Below, piece after piece: positions 1 through 8,544 of a DNA stretch of 64,000 nt (the stretch's first letter is position 1; each line of letters opens with the position of its first letter). The notes under the pieces were generated by a model. It worked only from the letters and a program-made list of their open reading frames with translations, was not told the origin of the DNA and searched no databases. A program made the translations under genes and the position numbers. Origin of the DNA: Bosea sp. 124 (GTDB lineage Bacteria; Pseudomonadota; Alphaproteobacteria; Rhizobiales; Beijerinckiaceae); assembly GCF_003046175.1 (NCBI RefSeq), contig NZ_PZZM01000001.1:186001-250000 (forward strand). The letters run 5' to 3'.

Positions 1-429
1 CACGCGATGGGCCAGGCGGTCGAGATCGAGATCGCCGACGCGATAGACCGTGGGCTCCGAGGCCGGCGCGCCACGGCGGCGGGCCAGAACCTCGACCCGG
101 GCGAGAAGCTCGGAAAAGGCATAAGGCTTGGGCAGGTAGTCGTCGCCGCCGGCACGCAGGCCCTTCACGCGGTCGTCGACCTGCGCCAGGGCGGAGAGGA
201 TCAGCGCCGGGGTCGCATCCTTCTGCTCGCGCAGCGAACGGATCAGCGAGAGGCCGTCGAGGCGGGGCAGCATGCGGTCGACGACGAGCACGTCGTAGCC
301 GCCGCCCTCGGCCATGGCATAGCCCTGGAGGCCATCCCCGGCATGGTCGGCGACATGACCGGCCTCACGAAAGGCCTTGGTCAGATAGGCCGCAGCCTCG
401 GCATCATCTTCGACGATCAGGAGTCGCAT
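1..429 (-). CDS. OmpR-family response regulator, C-terminus cut by window edge
   Basis: The gene starts with ATG at 429 and reads off the left edge, leaving 143 residues. The receiver domain is complete: acidic pair D8-D9, phospho-acceptor D51 in the segment VVDRMLPRLDG, and the conserved lysine in DDYLPKPYAF. Only the start of the DNA-binding domain (VYRVGDLDLDRLAHR) remains. It lies downstream of the HtrA protease gene on the same strand, 125 bases away, and its kinase is probably just beyond the edge. It is a different protein from the regulator at 7457-8125. Its target genes cannot be told from the sequence; control of the neighbouring envelope protease would be a reasonable guess. Confidence 0.93.
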   Translation of the reverse strand, partial: MRLLIVEDDAEAAAYLTKAFREAGHVADHAGDGLQGYAMAEGGGYDVLVVDRMLPRLDGLSLIRSLREQKDATPALILSALAQVDDRVKGLRAGGDDYLPKPYAFSELLARVEVLARRRGAPASEPTVYRVGDLDLDRLAHRV

Positions 430-554
430 AAGCTAAGCCTAGCCCAGAAAACACAAAAACGGCAGGCCGGAAGATACGCATCCGGCCTGCCGCGGTGAAG
501 GCTGGTCTCCCGGCGGGGGGCGACAGACTGCCGGGAGAACGCAAGCCTACCTGA

Positions 555-1745
555 TCAGGCCGCCGGCTGGCGACCAACCTCGAAGCTGATCTCGCGCTCC
601 TTGCCGTCGCGCCAGACCATGATCTTGGCCTTGGAGCCCGGCGCATACTTGGCGATCTTGCGCGAGAGGTCGCGCGCATCCTTGATCTGCTCGCCATCGA
701 CCGAGATGATCGTGTCGCCACGCTTGATACCGGCCTTGGCGGCGGGACCGTCCTTCTCGGCGGCGGCAACGAGGGCGCCATGGGCATCCTTGAGACCGAT
801 CGCGTCGGCGACTTCGCTGGTGACCGGCTGGATCTGCACGCCGATGAAGCCGCGCGAGACCTTGCCGTCCTTCTTCAGCGCCGCGACGACCTGTTCGACG
901 GTCGAGGCGGGAACCGCGAAGGCGATGCCGACATTGCCGCCCGACGGCGAGAAGATCGCGGTGTTGACGCCGACGACTTCGCCCTTCTGGTTGAAGGTCG
1001 GGCCACCCGAATTGCCGCGGTTCACGGCCGCATCGATCTGCAGGAAGTCGTCGTAGGGGCCCGAGCCGATGTCGCGACCCTGGGCCGAGACGATGCCGGC
1101 CGTGACGGTGCCGCCGAGGCCGAAGGGATTGCCGACCGCCAGGACCCAGTCGCCGATACGCGGCTTGCCGGAGGCGAGCTGGACGAAGGGGTAGTTGCCG
1201 CTCTCGGTGACCTTGAGCAGGGCCAGGTCGGTGCGCGGATCGGTGCCGATGACCTTGGCGTTCAGGGTCTTGCCGTCATCGGTGACGAGCTGGACCTCGG
1301 CCGCCTTCTCGACGACGTGGTTGTTGGTCACGACATAGCCGTCCTGGCTGATGAAGAAGCCAGAGCCCTGGGCCATGGCCTGCTGGGCCTTGGGCCGCTC
1401 GGGACGCGCGCCACGCATGCCCTGCTGCTGCTGCTCGAAGAAGCGGCGCAGGCCAGGCGGCAGATCGTCGAGGCTGCCCTGGCCGTCGTCGTCGGCGGCA
1501 CCATCACCCTTGATCTTGACGCGGACGGAGACGACGGCGGGCTTCACCTTCTCGACCATGTCGGCGAAGGACGGGAGGTTAGTCTGGACGCCCGAGAGCT
1601 GGATCGGCTGGGCGAAGGCGGGATGATCGAACTTCAGCGCGCCATCGGCGAGACCGGCGGCAAGGCCGATGCCAAGCGTCGCAGCGCCGGCCAGCAAAGC
1701 GCCGCGCTTCAGGATGGACCGCGAGGGAGTCTTGGTGGTGGTCAT
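555..1745 (-). CDS. degP: HtrA/Do-like periplasmic serine protease with one PDZ domain
   Basis: This 396-residue protein has an N-terminal signal or anchor segment (about 14-34), a trypsin-like HtrA domain and a single C-terminal PDZ domain (about 290-390). The catalytic triad is visible: H143 in TNNHVV, D173 in RTDLALL and S246 in NRGNSGGP. The family degrades or refolds damaged envelope proteins in the periplasm. Classical DegP has two PDZ domains and about 480 residues, so this is a shorter, DegS-like architecture. A Q-rich and charged loop lies at about 80-125. It follows the ccm genes, a linkage known in rhizobia (cycHJKL-degP). A 139-base gap upstream with an inverted repeat suggests its own promoter. 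Confidence 0.93.
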   Translation of the reverse strand: MTTTKTPSRSILKRGALLAGAATLGIGLAAGLADGALKFDHPAFAQPIQLSGVQTNLPSFADMVEKVKPAVVSVRVKIKGDGAADDDGQGSLDDLPPGLRRFFEQQQQGMRGARPERPKAQQAMAQGSGFFISQDGYVVTNNHVVEKAAEVQLVTDDGKTLNAKVIGTDPRTDLALLKVTESGNYPFVQLASGKPRIGDWVLAVGNPFGLGGTVTAGIVSAQGRDIGSGPYDDFLQIDAAVNRGNSGGPTFNQKGEVVGVNTAIFSPSGGNVGIAFAVPASTVEQVVAALKKDGKVSRGFIGVQIQPVTSEVADAIGLKDAHGALVAAAEKDGPAAKAGIKRGDTIISVDGEQIKDARDLSRKIAKYAPGSKAKIMVWRDGKEREISFEVGRQPAA

Positions 1746-1809
1746 GGGAGAACCTCGAATTCAGCGGCAGGGCCTTCCCTGCTCGTGACGAGGACCATGA
1801 CGGGCGGCG

Positions 1810-1849
1810 CCTTACGCCGATTTCGCCCGAAGATGACGTTTTCGTAAGG
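1810..1849. promoter_or_regulatory. Inverted repeat upstream of the HtrA gene
   Basis: CCTTACG at 1810-1816 is repeated inverted as CGTAAGG at 1843-1849, with 26 bases between them, in the 139-base gap between ccmH and the HtrA gene. The spacing puts the half sites about three helical turns apart, which would suit a dimeric regulator. Two response regulators are encoded nearby, but assigning either to this site is inference. Confidence 0.35.
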
Positions 1850-1884
1850 TAACGATTTGTTTCTGCCCGGCTGGGCGGCGCGGC

Positions 1885-2373
1885 TCAGGGCGCGTCGTCG
1901 CCCAGAAGGCGCTCGACCCGGCGGCGCTCATCCTCCGAGAGCGGCGCCGCGCTGGCCGGCGCCGCCATTGCCCTGCCCCGACGCCACATGAAGCCGAGCG
2001 CCGCCAGCAGGATCAGGAAGGGCGCAGCCCAGAGCAGCGCCGTCCGGACGTCGAAGGGAGGGCGCAGCAGAACGAAATCGCCGTAGCGCGCCACGACGAA
2101 ATCGCGCACGGCGCGGTCGCTGTCGCCGGCGACGAGCCGCTCGCGCACGAGCACGCGCAGATCCTTGGCGAGCGGCGCGTCCGAATCGTCGATCGACTGG
2201 TTCTGGCAGACGAGGCAGCGCAGCTCCGAGGAGATCGCGCGGGCACGCTGCTCCATGGCGGCATCGGGCAGGATCTCGCCGGGCTGCACGGCAACCGCCG
2301 GACAAGTCAGGGCAAGGCCGACCAGCGCAGCGAGGACGATGCGGGGCATGGCGGCGGGACGCATCGCGCTCAC
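1885..2373 (-). CDS. ccmH: Cytochrome c biogenesis thiol protein CcmH (CycL)
   Basis: The 162-residue protein has an N-terminal signal sequence, the redox motif LRCLVCQNQS (C53, C56) that reduces apocytochrome c haem-binding cysteines, and a C-terminal membrane helix at about 112-130. With CcmF and CcmI it forms the haem ligase module in the cytoplasmic membrane, active site facing the periplasm. The GTG start at 2373 overlaps the ccmF stop codon (GTGA), showing translational coupling; an ATG three codons in is the alternative start. Length is normal for the short CcmH form without a fused CcmI part. Confidence 0.95.
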   Translation of the reverse strand: MSAMRPAAMPRIVLAALVGLALTCPAVAVQPGEILPDAAMEQRARAISSELRCLVCQNQSIDDSDAPLAKDLRVLVRERLVAGDSDRAVRDFVVARYGDFVLLRPPFDVRTALLWAAPFLILLAALGFMWRRGRAMAAPASAAPLSEDERRRVERLLGDDAP

Positions 2374-4352
2374 TCCGCCGGCTGCGCGGCGACGCGGGCC
2401 GGCATGGCGCGCCTCGGCGCCCCCAGCCGGAAGCGCCGGTCGGTCAGCGAGAGCGCGCCACCGAACGCCATCACGATCGCACCGATCCAGATCAGCAGGA
2501 TCAGCGGCTTGTCGTAGAGCCTGACAGCGATGCCGCCATCGCCTTGCGGCTCGCCCAGCGCGACATAAGCCTGGCTCAGCCCGTCGGTGCGGATACCAGC
2601 CTCCGTCGTCGGCATGGCGCGGGCGGTATAGACGCGCTTGGCGGCTTCGACCGGGCTGAGCTCGCGATTGCCTGAGAAGATCTGGAAACGCGCGACCTCG
2701 GCGCGGAAATTCGGCCCGCTGCGCGGCAGGACCGATTCCAGCACCACGGTGTAGCGGCCGCTGGTCAGGCGTTCGCCGGGTTTGAGCACGCCGATCGCCT
2801 CCGTGCTCCAGGCGGCGGCGGCAATGCCGATCACGCTAAGGCCGACGCCGGCATGGGCGAACGCCGTGCCCCAGGCCGAGCGCGGCAGGCCTTTGGCCCG
2901 CGAGAGCACCGCCGGCCAGCCGCTGGCGCGGGCGACGATGCGCTCGCCCAGATCGAAGGCAGCGCCCGCGACCAGGAAGACGCCGAGGCCGATGCCGAGC
3001 GGCGCCAACACAGGGCCTCCCGATGTCAGGGCGATCATGGTCAGCGCCACCAGAATGGCGAGCCCGAAGGCGACCGCATTGCGCTGTGCCGCCCCGAGCA
3101 GATCGCCGCGTTTCCAGGCGAGCGACTGGCCGAGCGGCAGGACCAACAGCAACGGCACCAGCACGGGAACGAAAGTAGCGTTGAAGAAGGGCGGGCCGAC
3201 CGAGATCTTGTCGCCGGTCAGCATCTCCAGCACGAGCGGATAGAGCGTGCCGATGAAGACGGTGGCGCAGGCGGTGGCGATGAAGACGTTGTTGACGACG
3301 AGCGCGCCCTCCCGCGAGACCGGGGCGAAGAGGCCACCCTGCCGCAGGAGCGGCGCGCGCCAGGCAAACAGCGCCAGCGATCCACCGACGAAGAAGATCA
3401 GGATTCCGAGGATGAAGAGACCGCGGGACGGGTCGCTCGCAAAGGAATGCACCGAGGTCAGCACGCCGGAGCGGACGATGAAGGTGCCGAGCAGCGAGAG
3501 CGAGAAGGTCAGGATCGCGAGCAGGATCGTCCAGACCTTGAGCGCGTCGCGCTTCTCCATCACCACGGTCGAATGGATCAGCGCGGTGCCGGCGAGCCAG
3601 GGCATCAGCGAGGCATTCTCGACCGGGTCCCAGAACCACCAACCGCCCCAGCCCAGTTCGTAATAGGCCCAGTACGAGCCCATCGCGATGCCGAGCGTCA
3701 GGAAGACCCAGGCTAGCAGCGTCCAGGGCCGCACCGCCCGGGCCCAGACCGCGTCGATGCGGCCGTCGATCAGCGCCGCGACGGCGAAGGCATAGGTGAT
3801 CGAGAAGCCGACATAGCCGACATAGAGCAGCGGCGGATGGATCGCGAGACCGAGGTCCTGCAGGATCGGGTTGAGGTCCTGCCCATCCGGCGGGGCCGGC
3901 AGCACCCGGCGGAACGGGTTCGAGGTCAGCAGGGTAAAGGCGAGAAAGGCGACGGTGACCATGCCCTGCGCGGCCAGCGTGCCGGCCCGCAGCCGCACGG
4001 GCAAGGAGCGGCGCGACAGCGCGACAAGCGCGCCGAACAGCGTCAAGATCAGCACCCAGAGCAGCATCGAGCCTTCGTGGTTGCCCCAGACGGAGGTGAA
4101 TTTGTAGATCAGCGGCTGCGTCGAATGGGAATTGGCAACGACGTTCTCGACCGAAAAGTCCGAGCGCACATAGGAGACGACGAGCGCGCCGAAGGAGAAC
4201 GCGACCAGCAGGAAGCAGGTGATCGCCGCAGCAGAGCCGACGCTGGCCAGCGCCCGGTCATGACGCGCGACGCCCCACAGCGGCACCAGCGACTGGACGA
4301 CGGCGACGCCGAGCGCGAGCGCGAGCGCGAAATGACCGATCTCGACGATCAT
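2370..4352 (-). CDS. ccmF: Haem lyase subunit CcmF (CycK)
   Basis: This 660-residue polytopic membrane protein carries the signature WWFWDPVENASLMPWL of the haem-handling family in its first half, followed by many hydrophobic helices and a periplasmic domain near the C-terminus. CcmF takes haem from holo-CcmE and attaches it to apocytochrome c. It starts 7 bases after the ccmE stop and overlaps ccmH at its end, so it lies in the middle of a tight ccmI-E-F-H operon. Length and motifs are those of the family. Confidence 0.97.
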   Translation of the reverse strand: MIVEIGHFALALALGVAVVQSLVPLWGVARHDRALASVGSAAAITCFLLVAFSFGALVVSYVRSDFSVENVVANSHSTQPLIYKFTSVWGNHEGSMLLWVLILTLFGALVALSRRSLPVRLRAGTLAAQGMVTVAFLAFTLLTSNPFRRVLPAPPDGQDLNPILQDLGLAIHPPLLYVGYVGFSITYAFAVAALIDGRIDAVWARAVRPWTLLAWVFLTLGIAMGSYWAYYELGWGGWWFWDPVENASLMPWLAGTALIHSTVVMEKRDALKVWTILLAILTFSLSLLGTFIVRSGVLTSVHSFASDPSRGLFILGILIFFVGGSLALFAWRAPLLRQGGLFAPVSREGALVVNNVFIATACATVFIGTLYPLVLEMLTGDKISVGPPFFNATFVPVLVPLLLVLPLGQSLAWKRGDLLGAAQRNAVAFGLAILVALTMIALTSGGPVLAPLGIGLGVFLVAGAAFDLGERIVARASGWPAVLSRAKGLPRSAWGTAFAHAGVGLSVIGIAAAAWSTEAIGVLKPGERLTSGRYTVVLESVLPRSGPNFRAEVARFQIFSGNRELSPVEAAKRVYTARAMPTTEAGIRTDGLSQAYVALGEPQGDGGIAVRLYDKPLILLIWIGAIVMAFGGALSLTDRRFRLGAPRRAMPARVAAQPAE

Positions 4353-4359
4353 GCGCGCC

Positions 4360-4890
4360 TCACGGCTTGGCCTGTGAAGCTGGGGGAGCCTGCGGCGCCT
4401 GCGCGCCGCCGCCGCCCGGCTGCCAGTGCCCCTGCTTCTTCAGCGTATCGGCGACTTCGCGCGGCATATAGGTCTCGTCGTGCTTGGCGAGGACGGAATC
4501 GGCGCGGAACCGGCCCGCGCCCTCGAACACACCTTCGGTGACGACGCCCTGCCCCTCGCGGAAGAGATCCGGCAGCAGGCCTTCATAGCTCACCTTGATC
4601 GCGGTGCGGCTGTCGGTGATCGAGAAGACGACGCGCTGGCCCGGCCCGCGCGCGACGGAGCCCTGCTCCACCAACCCGCCGAGGCGCATGCGGGTGCCGG
4701 GCGCGACGCCCTTCTCCGCGATCTCGGTCGGGCCATAGAAGAACACGATCGTGTCGCGCAGCGCGAACAGGACGAGCCCGGCGGCGAGGCAGAGCACGGC
4801 ACCCGCCGCGCCGATCAGCACGAGCCGCCGCTGCTTGCGGGTCAGACGTCGCTTCGCGGCAACCGGCCGCAATGGCTCGGCGGCGGTCAT
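4360..4890 (-). CDS. ccmE: Haem chaperone CcmE (CycJ)
   Basis: The 176-residue protein has one N-terminal membrane helix (about 22-44) and a periplasmic OB-fold domain. The haem-binding motif is present as HDETYMP, with the covalent haem histidine at H137 and the axial tyrosine at Y141. CcmE receives haem from CcmC/CcmD (not in the window) and delivers it to CcmF. The C-terminal tail is rich in G, A, Q and P, which is usual and poorly conserved. Its ATG overlaps the ccmI stop (ATGA). Confidence 0.96.
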   Translation of the reverse strand: MTAAEPLRPVAAKRRLTRKQRRLVLIGAAGAVLCLAAGLVLFALRDTIVFFYGPTEIAEKGVAPGTRMRLGGLVEQGSVARGPGQRVVFSITDSRTAIKVSYEGLLPDLFREGQGVVTEGVFEGAGRFRADSVLAKHDETYMPREVADTLKKQGHWQPGGGGAQAPQAPPASQAKP

Positions 4891-5993
4891 GGTGCGGTCT
4901 CCTTCAGCGAAAGTTCGTCCGCGAGCGCATCGAGTGCCGCCAGGGCCGGCTCATCCTGCACCAAACGCTGGCGCGCTGTCGCGAGAGCCTCCCGCGCCGC
5001 CGGCTTGTCACCCAGCACCGTCTGCGAACGGATCAGGCGCGTCCATTCCGGCAAGGTGCCGCCGCCGACCTTGAGGCGTTCGGCCAGGCCGTCGACCATG
5101 GCGCGGATCGCCACCTGCCGTTCGGCGGGCGGCAGCGTCGCGATCCCGCCGGCACCGCTGGTATCGGTTTCCAGCCGCTCGAGGCGCTGGCGCACGGCCT
5201 GCGTCCAGGGAGCATCGGGCACAGCATCGCCGAGCAATGCGCGCAAGGCAGCGATAGCGGCGGGTGCATCGCCATCCTGCTCCTGGCCGATGGCGAGGAA
5301 AAAGCGGGCACGGGCATTCTTCGGATCGAGCCTGACCGCCTCGGCCATGCTGTCGCGGGCAGCGGCCGTGACGACGCCGCCGGCGGCCAGCGTGCGCGCT
5401 TCGCCCAATCCGGCATGCGCCTCGGAATTCGCCGCGCCATGGCGGATCGCGGCCGCAAAGGCCGTGGCGGCATCATCATAGCGGCCCTGGCGCATATAGA
5501 CCGGCGCGATCACCGACCAGCCCTTGCCGTCGGAGGGATTGGCGGCGAGATGGGTCTCGATGCGCGTCAGCGCCAGCGCGAAATCCTGGCGCGACGGATC
5601 TGCCTGAAGCCGTGCGGCGAGGGGCTGGTCCGGGTTTCCCGGCGAGCCATAGGCGCCGTAGACCAGCAAGGCCAGAAGCGGCACGCAGGACAAGGCGAGC
5701 GCCGAGCTGGCGCGACGGCGGCGCAGCGACGATTCCGTCTCGCCGGCGGGACCTGCCTCGTCGCCGGATGCGCGCAGCAGGCGTCGCGCCGCTTCGGCGC
5801 GCGCGGCCTCGGCCTCGCTTTGTCCGATCAGCCTGCGGGTGAGATCGCGGTCGATCTCGGCAAGCTGGGCACGGTAGAGGCTCGTCGCATCGGCGCCATC
5901 GGCGAAGGCCGCCGCCCGGCCATGGCTGAGCGGCCAGAGCAGGGCGAAGATCGCCGCCCCCGTCATGACCGCGAAGATGATCCAGATCAGCAT
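4887..5993 (-). CDS. ccmI: Cytochrome c biogenesis protein CcmI (CycH), TPR chaperone
   Basis: The 368-residue protein begins with a membrane helix at the extreme N-terminus ([20 protein letters not shown]), has a second helix at about 97-116 and then a periplasmic region with TPR-like repeats (about 130-260) that binds the C-terminal helix of apocytochrome c. It is the first gene of the ccmI-E-F-H operon. A 77-base gap separates it from the histidine kinase gene upstream, so transcription from the regulator genes may continue into it. This gene order is the rhizobial cycHJKL order. Confidence 0.93.
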   Translation of the reverse strand: MLIWIIFAVMTGAAIFALLWPLSHGRAAAFADGADATSLYRAQLAEIDRDLTRRLIGQSEAEAARAEAARRLLRASGDEAGPAGETESSLRRRRASSALALSCVPLLALLVYGAYGSPGNPDQPLAARLQADPSRQDFALALTRIETHLAANPSDGKGWSVIAPVYMRQGRYDDAATAFAAAIRHGAANSEAHAGLGEARTLAAGGVVTAAARDSMAEAVRLDPKNARARFFLAIGQEQDGDAPAAIAALRALLGDAVPDAPWTQAVRQRLERLETDTSGAGGIATLPPAERQVAIRAMVDGLAERLKVGGGTLPEWTRLIRSQTVLGDKPAAREALATARQRLVQDEPALAALDALADELSLKETAP

Positions 5994-6070
5994 GGCAAGC
6001 TCTTAGCCAAAGATGGCCGCGGCTTCATGTCCGAAGATGGCGACAAAGGGTCACGCAGGGCGATCATGGC

Positions 6071-7447
6071 TCAGACGGAGGGCAGTGCGAGGCGGACCCG
6101 CAAACCGCCGAGCGGCGAGCGCTGCAGCGCGATTTCGCCGCCATAGAGCTTGGCGAGGTCGCCCACGATCGAAAGGCCGAGCCCCGAGCCCGGCGTGGCC
6201 TCGTCGAGGCGCCGGCCGCGCTTGAGGACATCCGCCATCGCCTCGTCGGGCAGGCCGGGGCCATCATCGTCGATCAGCAGGACAACCCGGCCTGGTGTGT
6301 CGTATTGCCCCTTGTCCAGCGAGACTTCGACCGTCGCCTCCGCCCATTTGAAGGCATTGTCGAGGAGATTGCCGAGCATTTCCTCAAAATCCTGCTTCTC
6401 GCCGCGGAAGCGGGCGCGAGGGGGCACATTGTGGCTGCCGGCGATGCCCTTGCCCTGCGAGATCTTGGTGAAGGTCCGGATCAGGGCATCAAGCGACGGC
6501 GCCATCTCGGTGACGCCGCCGAGCGCGCCGGAGAGGGCCGCCGCGCGGGCCCGGTCAAGATAGTACTGGACCTGGTCGCGCATGATCGCGGCCTGGGTCT
6601 TCACGGTCTGGGGCAAGTGGCCGTCGCCAGCCTCTGCCTCGTTCAGCATAACGCTGAGCGGTGTCTTGAGGGCGTGGGCGAGGTTGCCGACCTGCGTGCG
6701 TGCGCGGTCCAGGATTTCGTGATTGGCGTCGATGAGCTGGTTGAGTTCGCCCGCGAGCGGCGCGAGATCGGGCGGATAGCGACCGACGATGCGCGGCGTC
6801 TCGCCGGTGCGGACCATGCCGACGGCGGCGCCGAGGCGCACGAGCGGGCGCAGCCCGAACCGCACCTGGATGATGGTGGAGGCGACGAGCGCCAGGCCAA
6901 GCAGGAGAAAGGTCATGGTCAGCGCCAGGCGGAAATCCCGGATGTCCGCGTCGATCTCGTCGGACGGCGCCGCCACGGCCACGGTGAAGCGGCCATCCTC
7001 GCCGACGTCGATCTCGCGCTCGAGGATGCGCAGCGAGCGGTCGTCAGGGCCGGAGACATAGCTTTCGCGCAGGCCGCGCGCATTGGGCACGATCGGCTGG
7101 TCGAGCAGCTTGGGCAGTTGCCCGCCGACGAGCGAGCGCGAGGCACGGATCGTCGGCCGCTCTCCGTCGAGCCGGATGATCTGCCAGTACCAACCCGACA
7201 GCGGCAGGTCGAAGCGCGGCTCGCCGAGATCGCCGATCGCCTGGCGCTCGGTCTCGGGCGGGGCGGCGAGGTCGGCGATCAGTTCCTTGATGTAGACGCT
7301 CAGGCGCTCGTCGAAGCCACGCTCGGCCGAGCGGCGATAGAAGGTCGTGAGGCCGAAGCCGGCCAGCATCAGGACCAGCGCGCAGCAGATCGCCGCCGAA
7401 ATGAAAAGCCGCGCGCCAAGCGAATAGCGATGCGACCGAATCGGCAT
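6071..7447 (-). CDS. Membrane sensor histidine kinase, PhoQ/FeuQ-like
   Basis: The 458-residue kinase has a transmembrane helix at about 11-33, a periplasmic sensor of about 140 residues, a second helix at about 175-197 and a cytoplasmic HAMP/dimerisation region. The phospho-acceptor is H258 in NLAHALKTPLSV. The N box (GNLLDNAFKWA), D box (DDDGPGLPDE) and G box (GSGLGLSIV) are intact. It starts 9 bases after its response regulator, so the two form one pair. In rhizobia, FeuPQ genes lie beside cycHJKL, and this pair is in that position; the FeuQ name is therefore supported by position as well as type, but the signal sensed is unknown. Confidence 0.92.
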   Translation of the reverse strand: MPIRSHRYSLGARLFISAAICCALVLMLAGFGLTTFYRRSAERGFDERLSVYIKELIADLAAPPETERQAIGDLGEPRFDLPLSGWYWQIIRLDGERPTIRASRSLVGGQLPKLLDQPIVPNARGLRESYVSGPDDRSLRILEREIDVGEDGRFTVAVAAPSDEIDADIRDFRLALTMTFLLLGLALVASTIIQVRFGLRPLVRLGAAVGMVRTGETPRIVGRYPPDLAPLAGELNQLIDANHEILDRARTQVGNLAHALKTPLSVMLNEAEAGDGHLPQTVKTQAAIMRDQVQYYLDRARAAALSGALGGVTEMAPSLDALIRTFTKISQGKGIAGSHNVPPRARFRGEKQDFEEMLGNLLDNAFKWAEATVEVSLDKGQYDTPGRVVLLIDDDGPGLPDEAMADVLKRGRRLDEATPGSGLGLSIVGDLAKLYGGEIALQRSPLGGLRVRLALPSV

Positions 7448-7456
7448 CGCCGGGGA

Positions 7457-8125
7457 TCAGACCTTCTCGGGCGCGGCTGCGATATAGCCCAGGCCGCGGA
7501 CGGTCTCGATGACCTCGACGCCCAGCTTCTTGCGCAACCGGCCGACGAAGACCTCGATCGTGTTGGAATCGCGGTCGAAATCCTGGTCGTAGAGATGCTC
7601 GACCAGTTCCGTTCGCGAGACCACGCGGCCCTGATGATGCATCAGATAGGCCAGCAGCCGGTATTCGTGCGAGGTCAGCTTGACCGGGTTGCCATCGACC
7701 ACCACCCGGCTTGCGCGCGTATCGAGCCGGACTGGCCCGCAGACGAGTTCGGAGGTGGCATGACCAGCGGCGCGGCGCAGCAGCGCCCGCACTCGGGCCA
7801 GCAGCTCCTCGACGTGGAAGGGCTTGGTGACATAGTCGTCGGCGCCGGCGTCGAAGCCCGCAACCTTGTCGCTCCAGCGATCGCGTGCGGTGAGGATCAG
7901 GACCGGCATCGCCTTGCCGGCCCGGCGCCAGCCCTGCAGCACGGCGACGCCGTCGACCTTCGGCAGGCCGAGATCGAGGATGACGGCGTCGTAGGGCTCG
8001 GTCTCGCCTAGATACAGCCCCTCCTCGCCGTCGAAAGCCTTGTCAACGGCGTAGCCGGCATTCTCCAGCGCGGTGACGATCTGGCGGTTGAGGTCCTTGT
8101 CGTCCTCGACGACGAGCAGTCTCAC
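7457..8125 (-). CDS. OmpR/PhoP-family response regulator, FeuP-like
   Basis: The 222-residue protein has a receiver domain (D8-D9, phospho-acceptor D51 in VILDLGLPKVDG, lysine in DDYVTKPFH) and a winged-helix DNA-binding domain with the recognition region around RDSNTIEVFVGRLRKKLG. It precedes its kinase by 9 bases. FeuP-type regulators of rhizobia control envelope and export functions such as cyclic glucan export. The target genes are not shown in this window, though the ccm operon follows directly. Confidence 0.94.
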   Translation of the reverse strand: MRLLVVEDDKDLNRQIVTALENAGYAVDKAFDGEEGLYLGETEPYDAVILDLGLPKVDGVAVLQGWRRAGKAMPVLILTARDRWSDKVAGFDAGADDYVTKPFHVEELLARVRALLRRAAGHATSELVCGPVRLDTRASRVVVDGNPVKLTSHEYRLLAYLMHHQGRVVSRTELVEHLYDQDFDRDSNTIEVFVGRLRKKLGVEVIETVRGLGYIAAAPEKV

Positions 8126-8168
8126 GGTCGGTCAGCTCCTGTTGGCGATGGGCAAAGCGTGGTTTTGG

Positions 8169-8489
8169 TCAGCGGATGGTCGCGACCTTGCCCGACTGTC
8201 CTTCGAGCGTCACGCGGGCAACACGTCCGTCACGCTTCAGCGTCGTCACCACATAGACATACTCTTCGCCTTGCCGGCAAAGCCGGATGCGCACGACCTC
8301 GCCCGGCGCGGCGTGACGGGCATGGCGGGAGGCCTGCGCCGGCTGCATGACGCGGCCTTCCGCGACGGCGTCGCGCGTCTCGTCGGCGGACAGACAGGAG
8401 ATCGGCTCCTGACTGTCGATCTGGACGATCGGCAGCGGTGTCGCCAGCAGGGCCAGGGCGAAGATGGGTTCGACGGGCATCATCGACAT
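8169..8489 (-). CDS. Small exported PepSY-like protein
   Basis: The 106-residue protein has a short hydrophobic N-terminus (IFALALLATPLP) that may be a signal peptide. Its C-terminal half, ending EYVYVVTTLKRDGRVARVTLEGQSGKVATIR when read in pieces, resembles the beta strands of a PepSY domain. It sits 43 bases upstream of the response regulator and on the same strand, so it could be the first gene of the regulator-kinase operon and may act in signalling or as a regulated envelope protein. The family call is by pattern only. Confidence 0.6.
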   Translation of the reverse strand: MSMMPVEPIFALALLATPLPIVQIDSQEPISCLSADETRDAVAEGRVMQPAQASRHARHAAPGEVVRIRLCRQGEEYVYVVTTLKRDGRVARVTLEGQSGKVATIR

Positions 8490-8544
8490 CGGCTAATCCC
8501 GCACGCGTGAACGCGCCATGAATGCTGCGACGCGTCAGACTATG

